From positions 62,001-126,000 of the forward strand of contig JAEZHP010000062.1 of assembly GCA_023416515.1 (NCBI GenBank): a stretch of DNA of 64,000 bases, read 5' to 3'. Under the pieces are notes generated by a model. It worked only from the letters and a program-made list of their open reading frames with translations, did no database searches and was not told the DNA's origin. The stretch comes from Pseudomonadota bacterium (GTDB taxonomy: Bacteria; Pseudomonadota; Alphaproteobacteria; Sphingomonadales; Sphingomonadaceae). The position numbers were made by a program, and so were the translations under genes. Positions 44,354 through 52,091 of this stretch are shown one piece after another (within the stretch, counting starts at the first letter, position 1; the number at the start of each line of letters is the position of its first letter).

Positions 44354-46177
44354 TTATTCAGCGGCCTCGGCTTCCTCATCCTCGCGCTCGCTTTGCTGGC
44401 GGGTCCACATCTCCGCGTAGAGGCCGCCCTTCCGCAGCAATTGTGCATGGGTGCCGCGTTCGACCACTCGGCCCGCCTCAAGGACGACGATCTGGTCGGC
44501 GTCGACGATGGTCGACAGGCGGTGGGCGATGACGATCGAGGTTCGGCCGCGCTCGATGGTCCGGATCGTGTCCTGGATCGCCGCCTCGGTTCGGCTGTCG
44601 AGGGCGCTGGTCGCCTCGTCGAGGATCAGGATGGGGGGATCCTTCAGGAGCGTGCGGGCGATTGCGACGCGCTGCTTCTCGCCACCCGACAGCTTGAGGC
44701 CGCGCTCGCCGACGCGGGTCGCATAGCCCTGCGGCATGGACGCGATGAAATCGTGGATCGCGGCGCCGCGGGCCGCGGCCTCGACCTCCTCCTGGGTGGC
44801 GCCGTCGCGGCCGTAGGCGATGTTGTAGCCGACCGTGTCGTTGAACAGAACGCTGTCCTGCGGGACGATCCCGATCGCTCGGCGAAGGCTCTGCTGAGTG
44901 ACTTGTCGGATGTCCTGGCCGTCGATCGTGATTCGGCCGCCGGTCGGGTCGTAGAAGCGGAAGAGGAGGCGCGACAAGGTCGACTTGCCGGCGCCCGACG
45001 GCCCGACCACCGCGACGGTGCTTCCCGCCGGGACGTCGATGTCGATGCCGTGGAGGATCTCGCGGTCGGGGTCGTAGCCGAAGCGGACATTCTCGAAGCG
45101 GACGTGACCGGTCGTCACGGCGAGCTCGGGAGCGTCGGCCGCGTCGACGATCTCGGCGGGAGTGTCGATCAGGTCGAACATCGCGGCCATGTCGATCAGG
45201 CCCTGGCGGATGGTGCGGTAGACCATTCCAAGCATGTCCAACGGCCTGAACAGCTGGGTAAGCAAGGTGCTGACCAGGACCACGTCACCGGGTGAAAAGC
45301 GCCCCGCCGACCAGCCCCACACGATGAGGCCCATGCCGAAGGCGAGCATGACGTTGGTGATCACCGACTGGCCGACGTTGAGCCAGGCGAGGCTGTTCTC
45401 GCTCTTGGTCGCGGCGTTGGCATAGGCGCGGATCGAGGAGTCGTAGCGGGCGCTCTCGCGGTCTTCGGCGGTGAAATACTTCACCGTCTCGAAGTTGAGG
45501 AGCGAGTCCACCGCGTGGGCGACGGCGCCGGTGTCGGCCTCGTTCATCTGCTCGCGAAGCTTTGCCCGCCAGTCGGTGATGATGCGGGTGAAGGTGATGT
45601 AGACGATGACCATGAGCACCGTCGCGACCACCAGCCAGGCGCCGAAGCGAAGGCCAAAGATGATCAGGACGAGGGTCAGCTCGAGGATCGTCGGAGCGAT
45701 GTTGAAGAGGAGGAAATAGAGCATCGTGTCGATGCTCTTGGTGCCGCGCTCGACGACCTTGGTGACCGCGCCGGTGCGCCGTTCGAGGTGGAATCGAAGG
45801 GAGAGATTGTGGAGGTGGCGGAAGACGTTCGACGTCAGCCGCCGAGCCGCTTCCTGCCCGACCTTCTCGAACACCGTGTTGCGCAGATTGTCGAACAGCA
45901 CGGTTCCGAAGCGGGCCGCCGCGTAGCCGACCGCGAGCGCGATGACGAGCCAGGCGAGGTCGCGGCTCCCTTGGGCCATGTGGTCGATCGCGCCCTGGAG
46001 AGCGAAGGGCGCGCCATAGACCTGCACCAGCTTGGACAGGATGACGAAGCCGAACGCGGCAACGATGCGCGCGCGCAGACCGGGCGCGTCGGAAGGCCAC
46101 AAATAAGGGACGAACCTGCGCAGCGTCTGCAGGTCGGCCTGTTTGTCGGATTGGTCGCGTTGCGAGTGAGGGGGCAT
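44354..46177 (-). CDS. Atm1-type ABC exporter (half-transporter)
   Basis: 607 residues, fused membrane and ATPase domains: six helices in about residues 40-320 with a RRTGAVTKVVERGTKSID loop between the first helices, characteristic of Atm1/HMT1-like exporters of glutathione conjugates or a sulfur species. The ATPase has Walker A GPSGAGKST, signature LSGGEKQRVAIART, Walker B ILILDEATSALD and the H-loop AHRLSTI. The ATG at 46175-46177 is chosen over upstream in-frame codons, which run through the divergent gene. Confidence 0.92.
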   Translation of the reverse strand: MPPHSQRDQSDKQADLQTLRRFVPYLWPSDAPGLRARIVAAFGFVILSKLVQVYGAPFALQGAIDHMAQGSRDLAWLVIALAVGYAAARFGTVLFDNLRNTVFEKVGQEAARRLTSNVFRHLHNLSLRFHLERRTGAVTKVVERGTKSIDTMLYFLLFNIAPTILELTLVLIIFGLRFGAWLVVATVLMVIVYITFTRIITDWRAKLREQMNEADTGAVAHAVDSLLNFETVKYFTAEDRESARYDSSIRAYANAATKSENSLAWLNVGQSVITNVMLAFGMGLIVWGWSAGRFSPGDVVLVSTLLTQLFRPLDMLGMVYRTIRQGLIDMAAMFDLIDTPAEIVDAADAPELAVTTGHVRFENVRFGYDPDREILHGIDIDVPAGSTVAVVGPSGAGKSTLSRLLFRFYDPTGGRITIDGQDIRQVTQQSLRRAIGIVPQDSVLFNDTVGYNIAYGRDGATQEEVEAAARGAAIHDFIASMPQGYATRVGERGLKLSGGEKQRVAIARTLLKDPPILILDEATSALDSRTEAAIQDTIRTIERGRTSIVIAHRLSTIVDADQIVVLEAGRVVERGTHAQLLRKGGLYAEMWTRQQSEREDEEAEAAE

Positions 46178-46294
46178 CTTGGCGGAGATAGGGACTGCAG
46201 AGAAAGTTCCCAACCGGCGAGCAAATTTCGCGGACGTAACGGCTGGAACGCGATTCTGATTTGCAGGTTGAGCGAGCAAGCAAGGGACAAGCAA

Positions 46295-46576
46295 ATGATT
46301 GAAGCGCCAGTCACTTTTCTTCTCGCCATCATGGGCTGCGGCGAAGGCGAGACCGCCTGCCGACCGATCATGGTGACCGAAGCGCGCTACGAGAGCCAGG
46401 CGTCGTGCATGGCGGCGTCGGAAGACCAGCTCGCGCGCCAGGACAGCCTCGAATATCCCGTCATCGTCGCCGAATGCCGCCGAGCCGGCGAGATCCGGGT
46501 GCCGCTTCGCGCCAATGCGGTGGCGCTGCCCGAGGCCCGTGGCGAGTTGCCGCGGATGACGATCGCCAGCCGCTGA
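46295..46576 (+). CDS. Small hypothetical protein
   Basis: 93 residues, with an N-terminal hydrophobic stretch (APVTFLLAIMGCG) and three more cysteines (ACRP, SCMA, ECRR). The ATG has AAGGGA eight bases upstream. No family was recognised. It is divergent from the Atm1-type exporter with a 117-base gap, and the first helix is too weak to call it a signal with confidence. Confidence 0.6.
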   Translation: MIEAPVTFLLAIMGCGEGETACRPIMVTEARYESQASCMAASEDQLARQDSLEYPVIVAECRRAGEIRVPLRANAVALPEARGELPRMTIASR

Positions 46577-46590
46577 TCGCACTCACCTCA

Positions 46591-46620
46591 GAGTCATCCC
46601 GGCTTTCGCGGGAATGACTC
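46591..46620. repeat. REP-like palindrome
   Basis: GAGTCATCCCG-GCTTTCG-type loop-CGGGAATGACTC forms a near-perfect stem (one mismatch) of about 11 bases. The core GTCATCCCGGCTTTCGCGGG is a form of the palindromic repeat scattered between genes in sphingomonads and related bacteria. A second short GC repeat (CGCC/GGCG, 46621-46630) follows. It may act as a transcription stop or mRNA stabiliser. Confidence 0.7.
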
Positions 46621-46687
46621 CGCCTTGGCGGGAACGGCCCTCCCTTCGAGCGGTTAACGCTGCGAAACCTCAGCTCGGAGCGATCTC

Positions 46688-47548
46688 ATGGCGGATGACA
46701 CCGAAACCCTCGATATGGTCCGCGAGGACGATCTGCCGGGGCACGAGAGCGAGCTCCAGCCCAAGCCCGACTGGGAACCGCGCTATCCGGGTTCCGGCCG
46801 GCTCGAGGGCAAGGTCGCCCTGATTACCGGCGCGGACAGCGGGATCGGACGCGCGGTCGCTGCCTTGTTCGCTCGCGAGGGCGCCGACATCGGCATCTCC
46901 TATCTGTGCGAGCATGACGACGCCCAGAAGACCCGTGAGATCGTCGAGAAGGAAGGCCGGCGGGCGCTCCTGCTGCCGGGCGACCTTGGCGAGAAGGAGA
47001 CGTGCGAGAAGATCGTCGCGGAGACGGTCGAGAAGCTTGGGGGTCTCGACATCCTCGTCAACAATGCCGGTGAGCAGCATTGGGACAAGGAGATCACCGA
47101 CATCAGCGAGGAGCAGTTGAAGCGAACCTTTCAGACCAACATCTTCTCGATGTTCTTCATGGTGCAGGCCGCCCTTCCCCACCTCGAAGAGGGCAGCGCC
47201 ATCGTCAACTGCACCTCGGTGACGATGTACAAGGGCGCCGCGATCCTGCTCGATTACGCGTCGACCAAGGGCGCGATCACGGCCTTCACGCGGTCGCTCT
47301 CAGAGAATCTGGTGGAGAAGGGAATCCGGGTGAACGCGGTCGCGCCGGGACCGATCTGGACCCCGCTCAACCCGTTCGGCGGCCAGCCCAAGGAGAAGAT
47401 CCCCGAATTCGGCGAAGACACGCCGATGGGGCGGCCGGGCCAGCCCAACGAGGTCGCTCCGAGCTTCCTGTTCCTCGCCTGCGAGGATTCCAGCTACATG
47501 TCCGGCCAAGTCCTGCACCCGAATGGCGGCACGATCGTCAACGGCTGA
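46688..47548 (+). CDS. Short-chain dehydrogenase/reductase
   Basis: 286 residues: an acidic N-terminal tail (about 35 residues), cofactor loop LITGADSGIGRAV, NNAG at ILVNNAGEQHW, catalytic Ser in VNCTSVTMYKG and YASTK with the catalytic Tyr-Lys. The long tail and C-terminal PMGRPGQPNEVAPSFLFLACEDSSYMSGQVLHPNGG point to the YhdG/YghA-like stress-associated SDR subgroup. The substrate is unknown. Confidence 0.88.
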   Translation: MADDTETLDMVREDDLPGHESELQPKPDWEPRYPGSGRLEGKVALITGADSGIGRAVAALFAREGADIGISYLCEHDDAQKTREIVEKEGRRALLLPGDLGEKETCEKIVAETVEKLGGLDILVNNAGEQHWDKEITDISEEQLKRTFQTNIFSMFFMVQAALPHLEEGSAIVNCTSVTMYKGAAILLDYASTKGAITAFTRSLSENLVEKGIRVNAVAPGPIWTPLNPFGGQPKEKIPEFGEDTPMGRPGQPNEVAPSFLFLACEDSSYMSGQVLHPNGGTIVNG

Positions 47549-47615
47549 GGTCGGGGTGGCAATGTCGCGACAAAAGGCCGATGGTGCGCGCCTCGATCCG
47601 AGCGGGGAACGCGAA

Positions 47616-47960
47616 ATGAATCGCTATGGGAGCTTCGCCGAGTTCTGGCCTTACTATCTTCGCGAGCACTCGAAACCGAGCACTCGTGCTTATCATTATG
47701 CCGGAACCAGCCTCGTCGTCGCGCTCGCGATTGGAGCTGCTGCTAGCCGCAACTGGTGGCTGCTCTTGGCGCTTCCCGTCGCAGGCTACGGCTTCGCCTG
47801 GGCGGGCCATGCGCTCGCCGAGCGCAATCGTCCGGCCACCTTCACCTATCCGTCCTGGTCTCTTCGAGCAGACTTCAAGATGTGGTGGCTGTGGCTGACC
47901 GGGCGAATCGACGGGGAGCTGGGCGCCGCGGGCGTTCGCTCCGAGCGGGAGGCCGTCTGA
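47616..47960 (+). CDS. Mpo1/DUF962-type membrane protein
   Basis: 114 residues with two hydrophobic segments (VVALAIGAAASRNWWLLLALPVAGYGFAWAGHALAE) between SKPSTRAYHYAGT and RNRPATFTYPSWSLRADFKMWW, the signature of the DUF962/Mpo1 family. Yeast Mpo1 is an iron-dependent 2-hydroxy fatty-acid dioxygenase, and the His-rich conserved pattern is present. The ATG at 47616 has GGGGA upstream; a frame extension to 47562 is less likely. It lies one base from the Crp/Fnr gene that follows. Confidence 0.82.
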   Translation: MNRYGSFAEFWPYYLREHSKPSTRAYHYAGTSLVVALAIGAAASRNWWLLLALPVAGYGFAWAGHALAERNRPATFTYPSWSLRADFKMWWLWLTGRIDGELGAAGVRSEREAV

Positions 47961-47961
47961 C

Positions 47962-48726
47962 ATGGTCAGCCAAGCCCCGCCCCGAGCGGACGACGACACG
48001 GAAGACCCGGTCTCCTGCCTGATCCACAAGCTTCGAGTCCGCGACCAGGTCACCGACGCCGAGGCGGACATCCTTCGAGGCGCGGTGGCTCGGGTCGAGG
48101 ACATCCCCGCCGGAAAGACGTTGGTGGTCCCGGACCAGAAGCTCGACCAGTCGATGCTGATCGTGTCCGGGTTCGTCGCGCGCTACAAGGATCTCAGCAA
48201 CGGCCAGCGCCAGATCACCGACATCCATCTTCCGGGCGATTTCACCGATCTTCACGGCTTCGTCCTGAAGCGGCTCGAGCATCATATCGGAACGCTGACG
48301 CCGATCCGCATGGCCTTCGTGCCGCATGAGCGACTCACCCGGATCAGCGAGGAGCAGCCGCACTTGCTGCGCATGTTGTGGCTGTCGACTTTGATCGACT
48401 CCGCAATCCAGCGCGAGCGGATGCTGTCTGTGGGGCGGCGCAGCGCCGTGGCGCGCGTGGCTCATCTGATGTGCGAGCTATACACGCGGCTGAGCCTCGT
48501 GAACCAGGTGGACGGGATCAACTTCGCGCTTCCGATCACCCAAATGGACATTGCCGACGCCACCGGACTGACCTCCGTTCACGTCAACCGGATGCTCAGG
48601 GAGATCCGCGACCGCGGGCTGATGACGTTCCGCAATGCGACGGTGGAAATCCACGACCTCCCAGGACTGGAACAGCTCGCGGACTTCGATCGCTCCTACC
48701 TATTCCTGGAATCGCAGCCGCGCTGA
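47962..48726 (+). CDS. Crp/Fnr-family transcriptional regulator
   Basis: 254 residues: a cyclic-nucleotide-binding-fold domain (about 20-145, with DQSMLIVSGFVARYKDLSNGQRQITDIHLPGDFTDL) and a C-terminal winged helix (about 170-240) with recognition helix LTSVHVNRMLREIRDRGLM. There is no FNR-type Cys cluster, so an oxygen-sensing Fe-S is unlikely. The effector cannot be named. Its end directly abuts the first palindrome of the regulon. Confidence 0.88.
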   Translation: MVSQAPPRADDDTEDPVSCLIHKLRVRDQVTDAEADILRGAVARVEDIPAGKTLVVPDQKLDQSMLIVSGFVARYKDLSNGQRQITDIHLPGDFTDLHGFVLKRLEHHIGTLTPIRMAFVPHERLTRISEEQPHLLRMLWLSTLIDSAIQRERMLSVGRRSAVARVAHLMCELYTRLSLVNQVDGINFALPITQMDIADATGLTSVHVNRMLREIRDRGLMTFRNATVEIHDLPGLEQLADFDRSYLFLESQPR

Positions 48727-48727
48727 C

Positions 48728-48743
48728 TGTCCGGTAGCGGACA
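48728..48743 (+). promoter_or_regulatory. Activator palindrome A1
   Basis: TGTCCGGTAGCGGACA, a perfect inverted repeat of TGTCCG with a 4-base spacer. It lies 2 bases after the Crp stop and about 140 bases before the -24/-12 promoter that precedes the 36-residue micro-protein. The same pattern recurs in the HlyD-activator intergenic region. Confidence 0.75.
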
Positions 48744-48746
48744 CTT

Positions 48747-48762
48747 TGTCCGGGCGCGAACA
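48747..48762 (+). promoter_or_regulatory. Activator palindrome A2
   Basis: TGTCCGGGCGCGAACA, the same TGTCCG-N4-CGRACA pattern with one change in the right arm, 19 bases after A1. Two tandem copies in helical phase are typical of sigma-54 enhancers. Confidence 0.7.
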
Positions 48763-48879
48763 GACTGCCGTCCGGACCGCCGCCTCAAATTGGCGAATAT
48801 TCCCAAACCGTGGGATCGGCTGGGCCGGATTTTTCCACGCTCATCAGAAGAATGGCGGAAAACTGCGGAAAACGCACTT

Positions 48880-48895
48880 TGGCACGGGGTCTGCA
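48880..48895 (+). promoter_or_regulatory. Sigma-54 -24/-12 promoter of the 36-residue peptide and pspC
   Basis: TGGCACGGGGTCTGCA matches TGGCACG-N4-TTGCA closely: GG at 48881-48882, exactly 10 bases, GC at 48893-48894. A start about 12 bases later gives a leader of about 43 bases before the ATG at 48950. Confidence 0.75.
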
Positions 48896-48949
48896 AAGTA
48901 CCTGGCATGCCGGCGAATGGTTCGACCGGCAGGTTTAGGGAGACTTCAA

Positions 48950-49060
48950 ATGACCGCCACCACCACCTTCACCCAGCGCGCTTTCGCTTCGGTTTCCGCG
49001 CTTCTCGTCAGCTTCCTATTCGTCACCGCCGCCATCGGCCCGGTTCTTCCGATCGCCTGA
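48950..49060 (+). CDS. 36-residue single-pass membrane micro-protein
   Basis: A short ORF with GGGAG eight bases upstream of its ATG. The N-terminal TTTFTQRAFASVSALL is polar with spaced aromatic residues; one hydrophobic helix runs from about residue 14 to 33. It ends with Leu-Pro-Ile-Ala. It is too small for ordinary gene prediction but is the first ORF after the -24/-12 promoter. A second micro-protein with a similar ending (Leu-Pro-Leu-Ala) heads the HlyD operon. Function unknown; it may sense or modulate the membrane. Confidence 0.7.
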   Translation: MTATTTFTQRAFASVSALLVSFLFVTAAIGPVLPIA

Positions 49061-49095
49061 AGCCCGATGACGACACGTCCATAAGGAACAACTCC

Positions 49096-49275
49096 ATGGA
49101 CACACCCTATGCACGCGATCCGGTCGGCGGGAAGGTTCTCGGGGTCTGCTCAGGCCTTGCCCGCTCGATCGACTATGATCCGACGCTGATCCGCGCAATC
49201 GCGGTGCTGGCGCTGATCTTCTTCGGGCCGATCACCCTGATGGCCTATCTGCTCGCCGCCTGGCTGGCCGATTAA
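49096..49275 (+). CDS. PspC-domain membrane protein
   Basis: 59 residues: DPVGGKVLGVCSGLARSIDYDPTLIRAIAVLALIFFGPITLMAYLLAAWL. The Gly-rich GVCxGLA turn and two hydrophobic segments are the PspC domain of phage-shock/membrane-stress systems. It has no extra coiled-coil part. AAGGA precedes the ATG by eight bases. It lies 35 bases after the micro-protein and is probably co-transcribed. Confidence 0.85.
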   Translation: MDTPYARDPVGGKVLGVCSGLARSIDYDPTLIRAIAVLALIFFGPITLMAYLLAAWLAD

Positions 49276-49315
49276 GTTCGACCGCCGGCCGGCGGGCAGA
49301 GACCCAGCCGGCCCC

Positions 49316-50365
49316 TCAGACGCCCTCAAGCGGCGGCTCTTCCACCTCCACATCACGGCCGACCTCGGTCTCGCTTCGCCACCTGGTGAGAAGCAACGCG
49401 CCAGCCGCGATCCCGCCAGCCACCGCAAGAGTCGCAAGCGGATGCCGAGCCGCCTTCGAATAAAGGCTGGGCCGGATCACATGATCGTGGTCGCCGCGCA
49501 CCCGCGCCTCGCCCTGTCCGGAATAGAGATTGTCCTCGGCGGCCGGGCGGTCGCTCATCTGACCCGACACCAGGAACTTCTCGCTGATCCAGTCCAAAGT
49601 CCGCGGGGCGATCGCCGACAGGGTGCTGATCATCCGCGCCGACCCGCCGACGAAGGTCTCGCGCATCGGCCGCTCGGCCGCGGCGAGGATCGAGGCGGCG
49701 ACCTCCTCGGGCGCGTAGACGGGCGGCGGGAAATGGGGTTCGACGCCGGGAAGCGACATGGCGCGCTGGGGCAACGGGGTGCCGATCGTGGCCGGCTTGA
49801 CCAGTGTCACCGAGATCGGCGCGCCTTCCTCCTCAAGCTCCATGCGCAGAGTCTCGGTGAAAGCCTTCAGCGCGTGCTTGCTCGAGGCATAAATGCCTTG
49901 GAGAGGAAGCGAGCGGTCGGATTCGACGCTGCCGACGTTGATCAGAGCGCCTCCTCCACCTTGGCGGATATGACGGATGGCGACCATTGAACCGTGGACG
50001 GTGCCCCAGAAATTGACGTCGAACAGGCGCCGCATGTCAGCCTCGGACGTCTCCTCAAGATAGCCGAAGATCAGGACTCCGGCGTTGTTGACCCAGGTGT
50101 CGATCCGGCCGTGACGCTCGCGGGCATGGGCAGCGATTTTCTCATGGTCTTCGAGGCGGCTGACGTCGGCCTCGACGAAGCTGGCCTGGCCCGGGCCAGC
50201 CTGGTTGATCTCGTCGACCGCCCGGGCGAGCGCGTCGCGGGTGCGCGCTGCGAGCACGACCTTCGCCCCTCGCGCGGCGGCGAGCTTCGCGGTGGCAAGG
50301 CCGATCCCGCTCGACGCGCCGGTGATGACGATGACCTGCTCGGAAAGCGGTTTCAGCTTTGGCAT
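49316..50365 (-). CDS. Short-chain dehydrogenase with C-terminal membrane anchor
   Basis: 349 residues: VIVITGASSGIGLATA at the start, NNAGVLIFG, the YASSK with the catalytic Tyr-Lys, then a C-terminal stretch (about 300-330) with one hydrophobic helix, LATLAVAGGIAAGALLLT. This is the SDR layout of the membrane-attached subgroup often annotated as an ester or fatty-acid related oxidoreductase; the substrate is unknown. An upstream ATG at 50380 is also in frame. A palindrome (CCGCCGGCCGGCGG, 49282-49295) sits after its end. Confidence 0.85.
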   Translation of the reverse strand: MPKLKPLSEQVIVITGASSGIGLATAKLAAARGAKVVLAARTRDALARAVDEINQAGPGQASFVEADVSRLEDHEKIAAHARERHGRIDTWVNNAGVLIFGYLEETSEADMRRLFDVNFWGTVHGSMVAIRHIRQGGGGALINVGSVESDRSLPLQGIYASSKHALKAFTETLRMELEEEGAPISVTLVKPATIGTPLPQRAMSLPGVEPHFPPPVYAPEEVAASILAAAERPMRETFVGGSARMISTLSAIAPRTLDWISEKFLVSGQMSDRPAAEDNLYSGQGEARVRGDHDHVIRPSLYSKAARHPLATLAVAGGIAAGALLLTRWRSETEVGRDVEVEEPPLEGV

Positions 50366-50471
50366 CGGGTCGTCCCTCATGTCGGTGTCGATCCCTCAAC
50401 GAGCCGGGGCTGCGATGGTTCTCGCGCACAGGTCCTAGCGTCGCTGCCTGACCTTCCGCTAAGCACGGCTC

Positions 50472-51416
50472 ATGGCGCACGCCCATCACCATGCCGGCCA
50501 CCATCATCACGGCCATGGCCATGGGCATCATCGCGCGCACGGCCACAGCCACGCCCCCAAAGACTTCGGACGCGCTTTCGCGGTCGGAATCGCGCTCAAT
50601 CTCGGCTTCGTCTTCATCGAGGCGGCCTATGGTTTCTGGGCCAATTCGATGGCCCTGCTCGCCGATGCCGGTCACAACCTGTCGGATGTGCTCGGCCTCG
50701 TTCTCGCCTGGGGAGCGACGGTGCTTGCCAAGCGGCCGGCGAGCCGGAGGTTCAGCTACGGGCTTCGTGGAACGACGATCCTCGCAGCGCTCGCGAACGC
50801 GGTCATCCTGCTCGTTGCAGTGGCGTTCATCGTCTATCACGCGGTTATGCGGCTGATCATTCCGGACCTCGTCGAAGGCGAGACCGTGATCGTGGTCGCG
50901 ACCATCGGTATCGTCATCAACGGGATCACCGCGTGGATGTTCGCCCGCGGCCGCGAGCGCGACCTCAACATCCGCGGCGCCTACCTCCACATGGTGGCGG
51001 ATGCCCTCGTGTCGGCGGGCGTGGTCATCGCCGGCGTCCTCATCGCGACGACCGGGTGGCTGTGGGTCGATCCGGTCGCGAGCCTCGTCGTCGCGGCCCT
51101 CATCTTCCTGGCGACGGTCGACCTTGCGCGCGAATCCACCGCCATGGCTCTTGGGGGCGTTCCGCGAAGCATCGATCCCGAGGCGGTCGAGGCTCATCTG
51201 GAAAGCATGGCGGGCGTCGAGCGAGTCCACGACCTCCACATCTGGCCGACGAGCACGACCGATACGGTGCTCACTGCCCATCTCACCATGCCCGGGGGTC
51301 ACCCCGGGGATGCCTTCCTCGGCGAGGCCCAGCGCCAGCTCCACGACCGCTTCGGGATTGGCCACGTCACCTTGCAGATCGAGCTTGGCGCCGATCCCGA
51401 TTGCGGCGGCTGCTAG
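50472..51416 (+). CDS. Cation diffusion facilitator (Zn2+/Co2+ efflux)
   Basis: 314 residues. A His-rich N-terminus (HAHHHAGHHHHGHGHGHHRAHGHS), then six helices with the metal site DAGHNLSD in the second helix and HMVADAL in the fifth, the CDF signature. A C-terminal cytosolic domain (about 210-305) has HDLHIWP. It closes with Cys-Gly-Gly-Cys. It should exchange metal for protons at the inner membrane. It precedes the DUF1810 gene by 2 bases. Confidence 0.93.
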   Translation: MAHAHHHAGHHHHGHGHGHHRAHGHSHAPKDFGRAFAVGIALNLGFVFIEAAYGFWANSMALLADAGHNLSDVLGLVLAWGATVLAKRPASRRFSYGLRGTTILAALANAVILLVAVAFIVYHAVMRLIIPDLVEGETVIVVATIGIVINGITAWMFARGRERDLNIRGAYLHMVADALVSAGVVIAGVLIATTGWLWVDPVASLVVAALIFLATVDLARESTAMALGGVPRSIDPEAVEAHLESMAGVERVHDLHIWPTSTTDTVLTAHLTMPGGHPGDAFLGEAQRQLHDRFGIGHVTLQIELGADPDCGGC

Positions 51417-51418
51417 GC

Positions 51419-51841
51419 TTGGCGGACCCGCATCACCTCAGCCGCTTCGTCGCCGCGCAGGCGGACGTGTGGCCGGCGCCGCTCGACGAGCTCCGCCGCG
51501 GGCGCAAGCACAGCCACTGGATGTGGTTCGTCTTCCCGCAGGTCGCCGGCCTCGGCATGAGCGCGATGTCGAAGCATTATGCGATCCGCTCGCGCGAGGA
51601 GGCCACGGCCTATCTCGCCCATGACCTGCTCGGGGCCCGCCTTGCCGAAACCACCGACGCGGTGCTCGGACATTCCGGACGGCTCAGCGCCGAGGAGATT
51701 TTCGGGGGCATCGACTCGGTCAAGTTCCGATCGTCAATGACCCTGTTCGACGCGGTCGCCGCGGACGACCGCTACCGCCGCGCGCTCGACGCCTTCCATG
51801 GCGGCGAGCCCGACCCGGCGACGCTGCGGCTTCTCGCCTAA
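51419..51841 (+). CDS. DUF1810 family protein
   Basis: 140 residues with the family pattern: HLSRFVAAQADVWPAPLDELRRGRKHSHWMWFVFPQ, then HYAIRSREEATAYLAHDLLG and the closing DRYRRALDAFHGG. Function unknown, though members are linked to calpastatin-like annotation by sequence only. The start is TTG at 51419-51421, two bases after the CDF stop; there is no ATG at the conserved N-terminus. Confidence 0.85.
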   Translation: MADPHHLSRFVAAQADVWPAPLDELRRGRKHSHWMWFVFPQVAGLGMSAMSKHYAIRSREEATAYLAHDLLGARLAETTDAVLGHSGRLSAEEIFGGIDSVKFRSSMTLFDAVAADDRYRRALDAFHGGEPDPATLRLLA

Positions 51842-52080
51842 AGCTCGACGCCGCTTGCGATCGCCTCGAGGCGGCGCAGGCGCTCCTTGACCGAGGCGAG
51901 CTCGATCAGGGTCGCGGGGGATTCCGCATCCTCGTCATCGGCGGCCGCGGGTTGCCCGCGAAGCTGGAGCCGCTTGAGGTCCAGCCAGCCGCGCCAGGCC
52001 CGAAGCGCCGAAACGCAGACCATTGCGGTGACCAGGACAAAGGCTGACGCAAGGATGAGGGGCGACATCATTTCGCTCAT
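51838..52080 (-). CDS. PspB-like small membrane protein
   Basis: 80 residues: one N-terminal membrane helix (about 7-27), a basic hinge, an acidic patch (ADDEDAES) and a C-terminal coiled coil ASVKERLRRLEAIASG. The size and order (one helix then a short amphipathic coiled coil with ERxRxLEAI) match PspB of the phage-shock system. The match is structural, not proven. The ATG at 52078-52080 has GGAA upstream. It is the last gene of the HlyD-ABC operon, 11 bases after the permease. Confidence 0.6.
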   Translation of the reverse strand: MSEMMSPLILASAFVLVTAMVCVSALRAWRGWLDLKRLQLRGQPAAADDEDAESPATLIELASVKERLRRLEAIASGVEL

Positions 52081-52091
52081 CTTTCCGGTTC

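Noticed and set aside
48815..48835. Terminator after the Crp/Fnr gene
   Set aside because: The stem CGGC/GCCG is only four bases with T5 after it; too weak to call.
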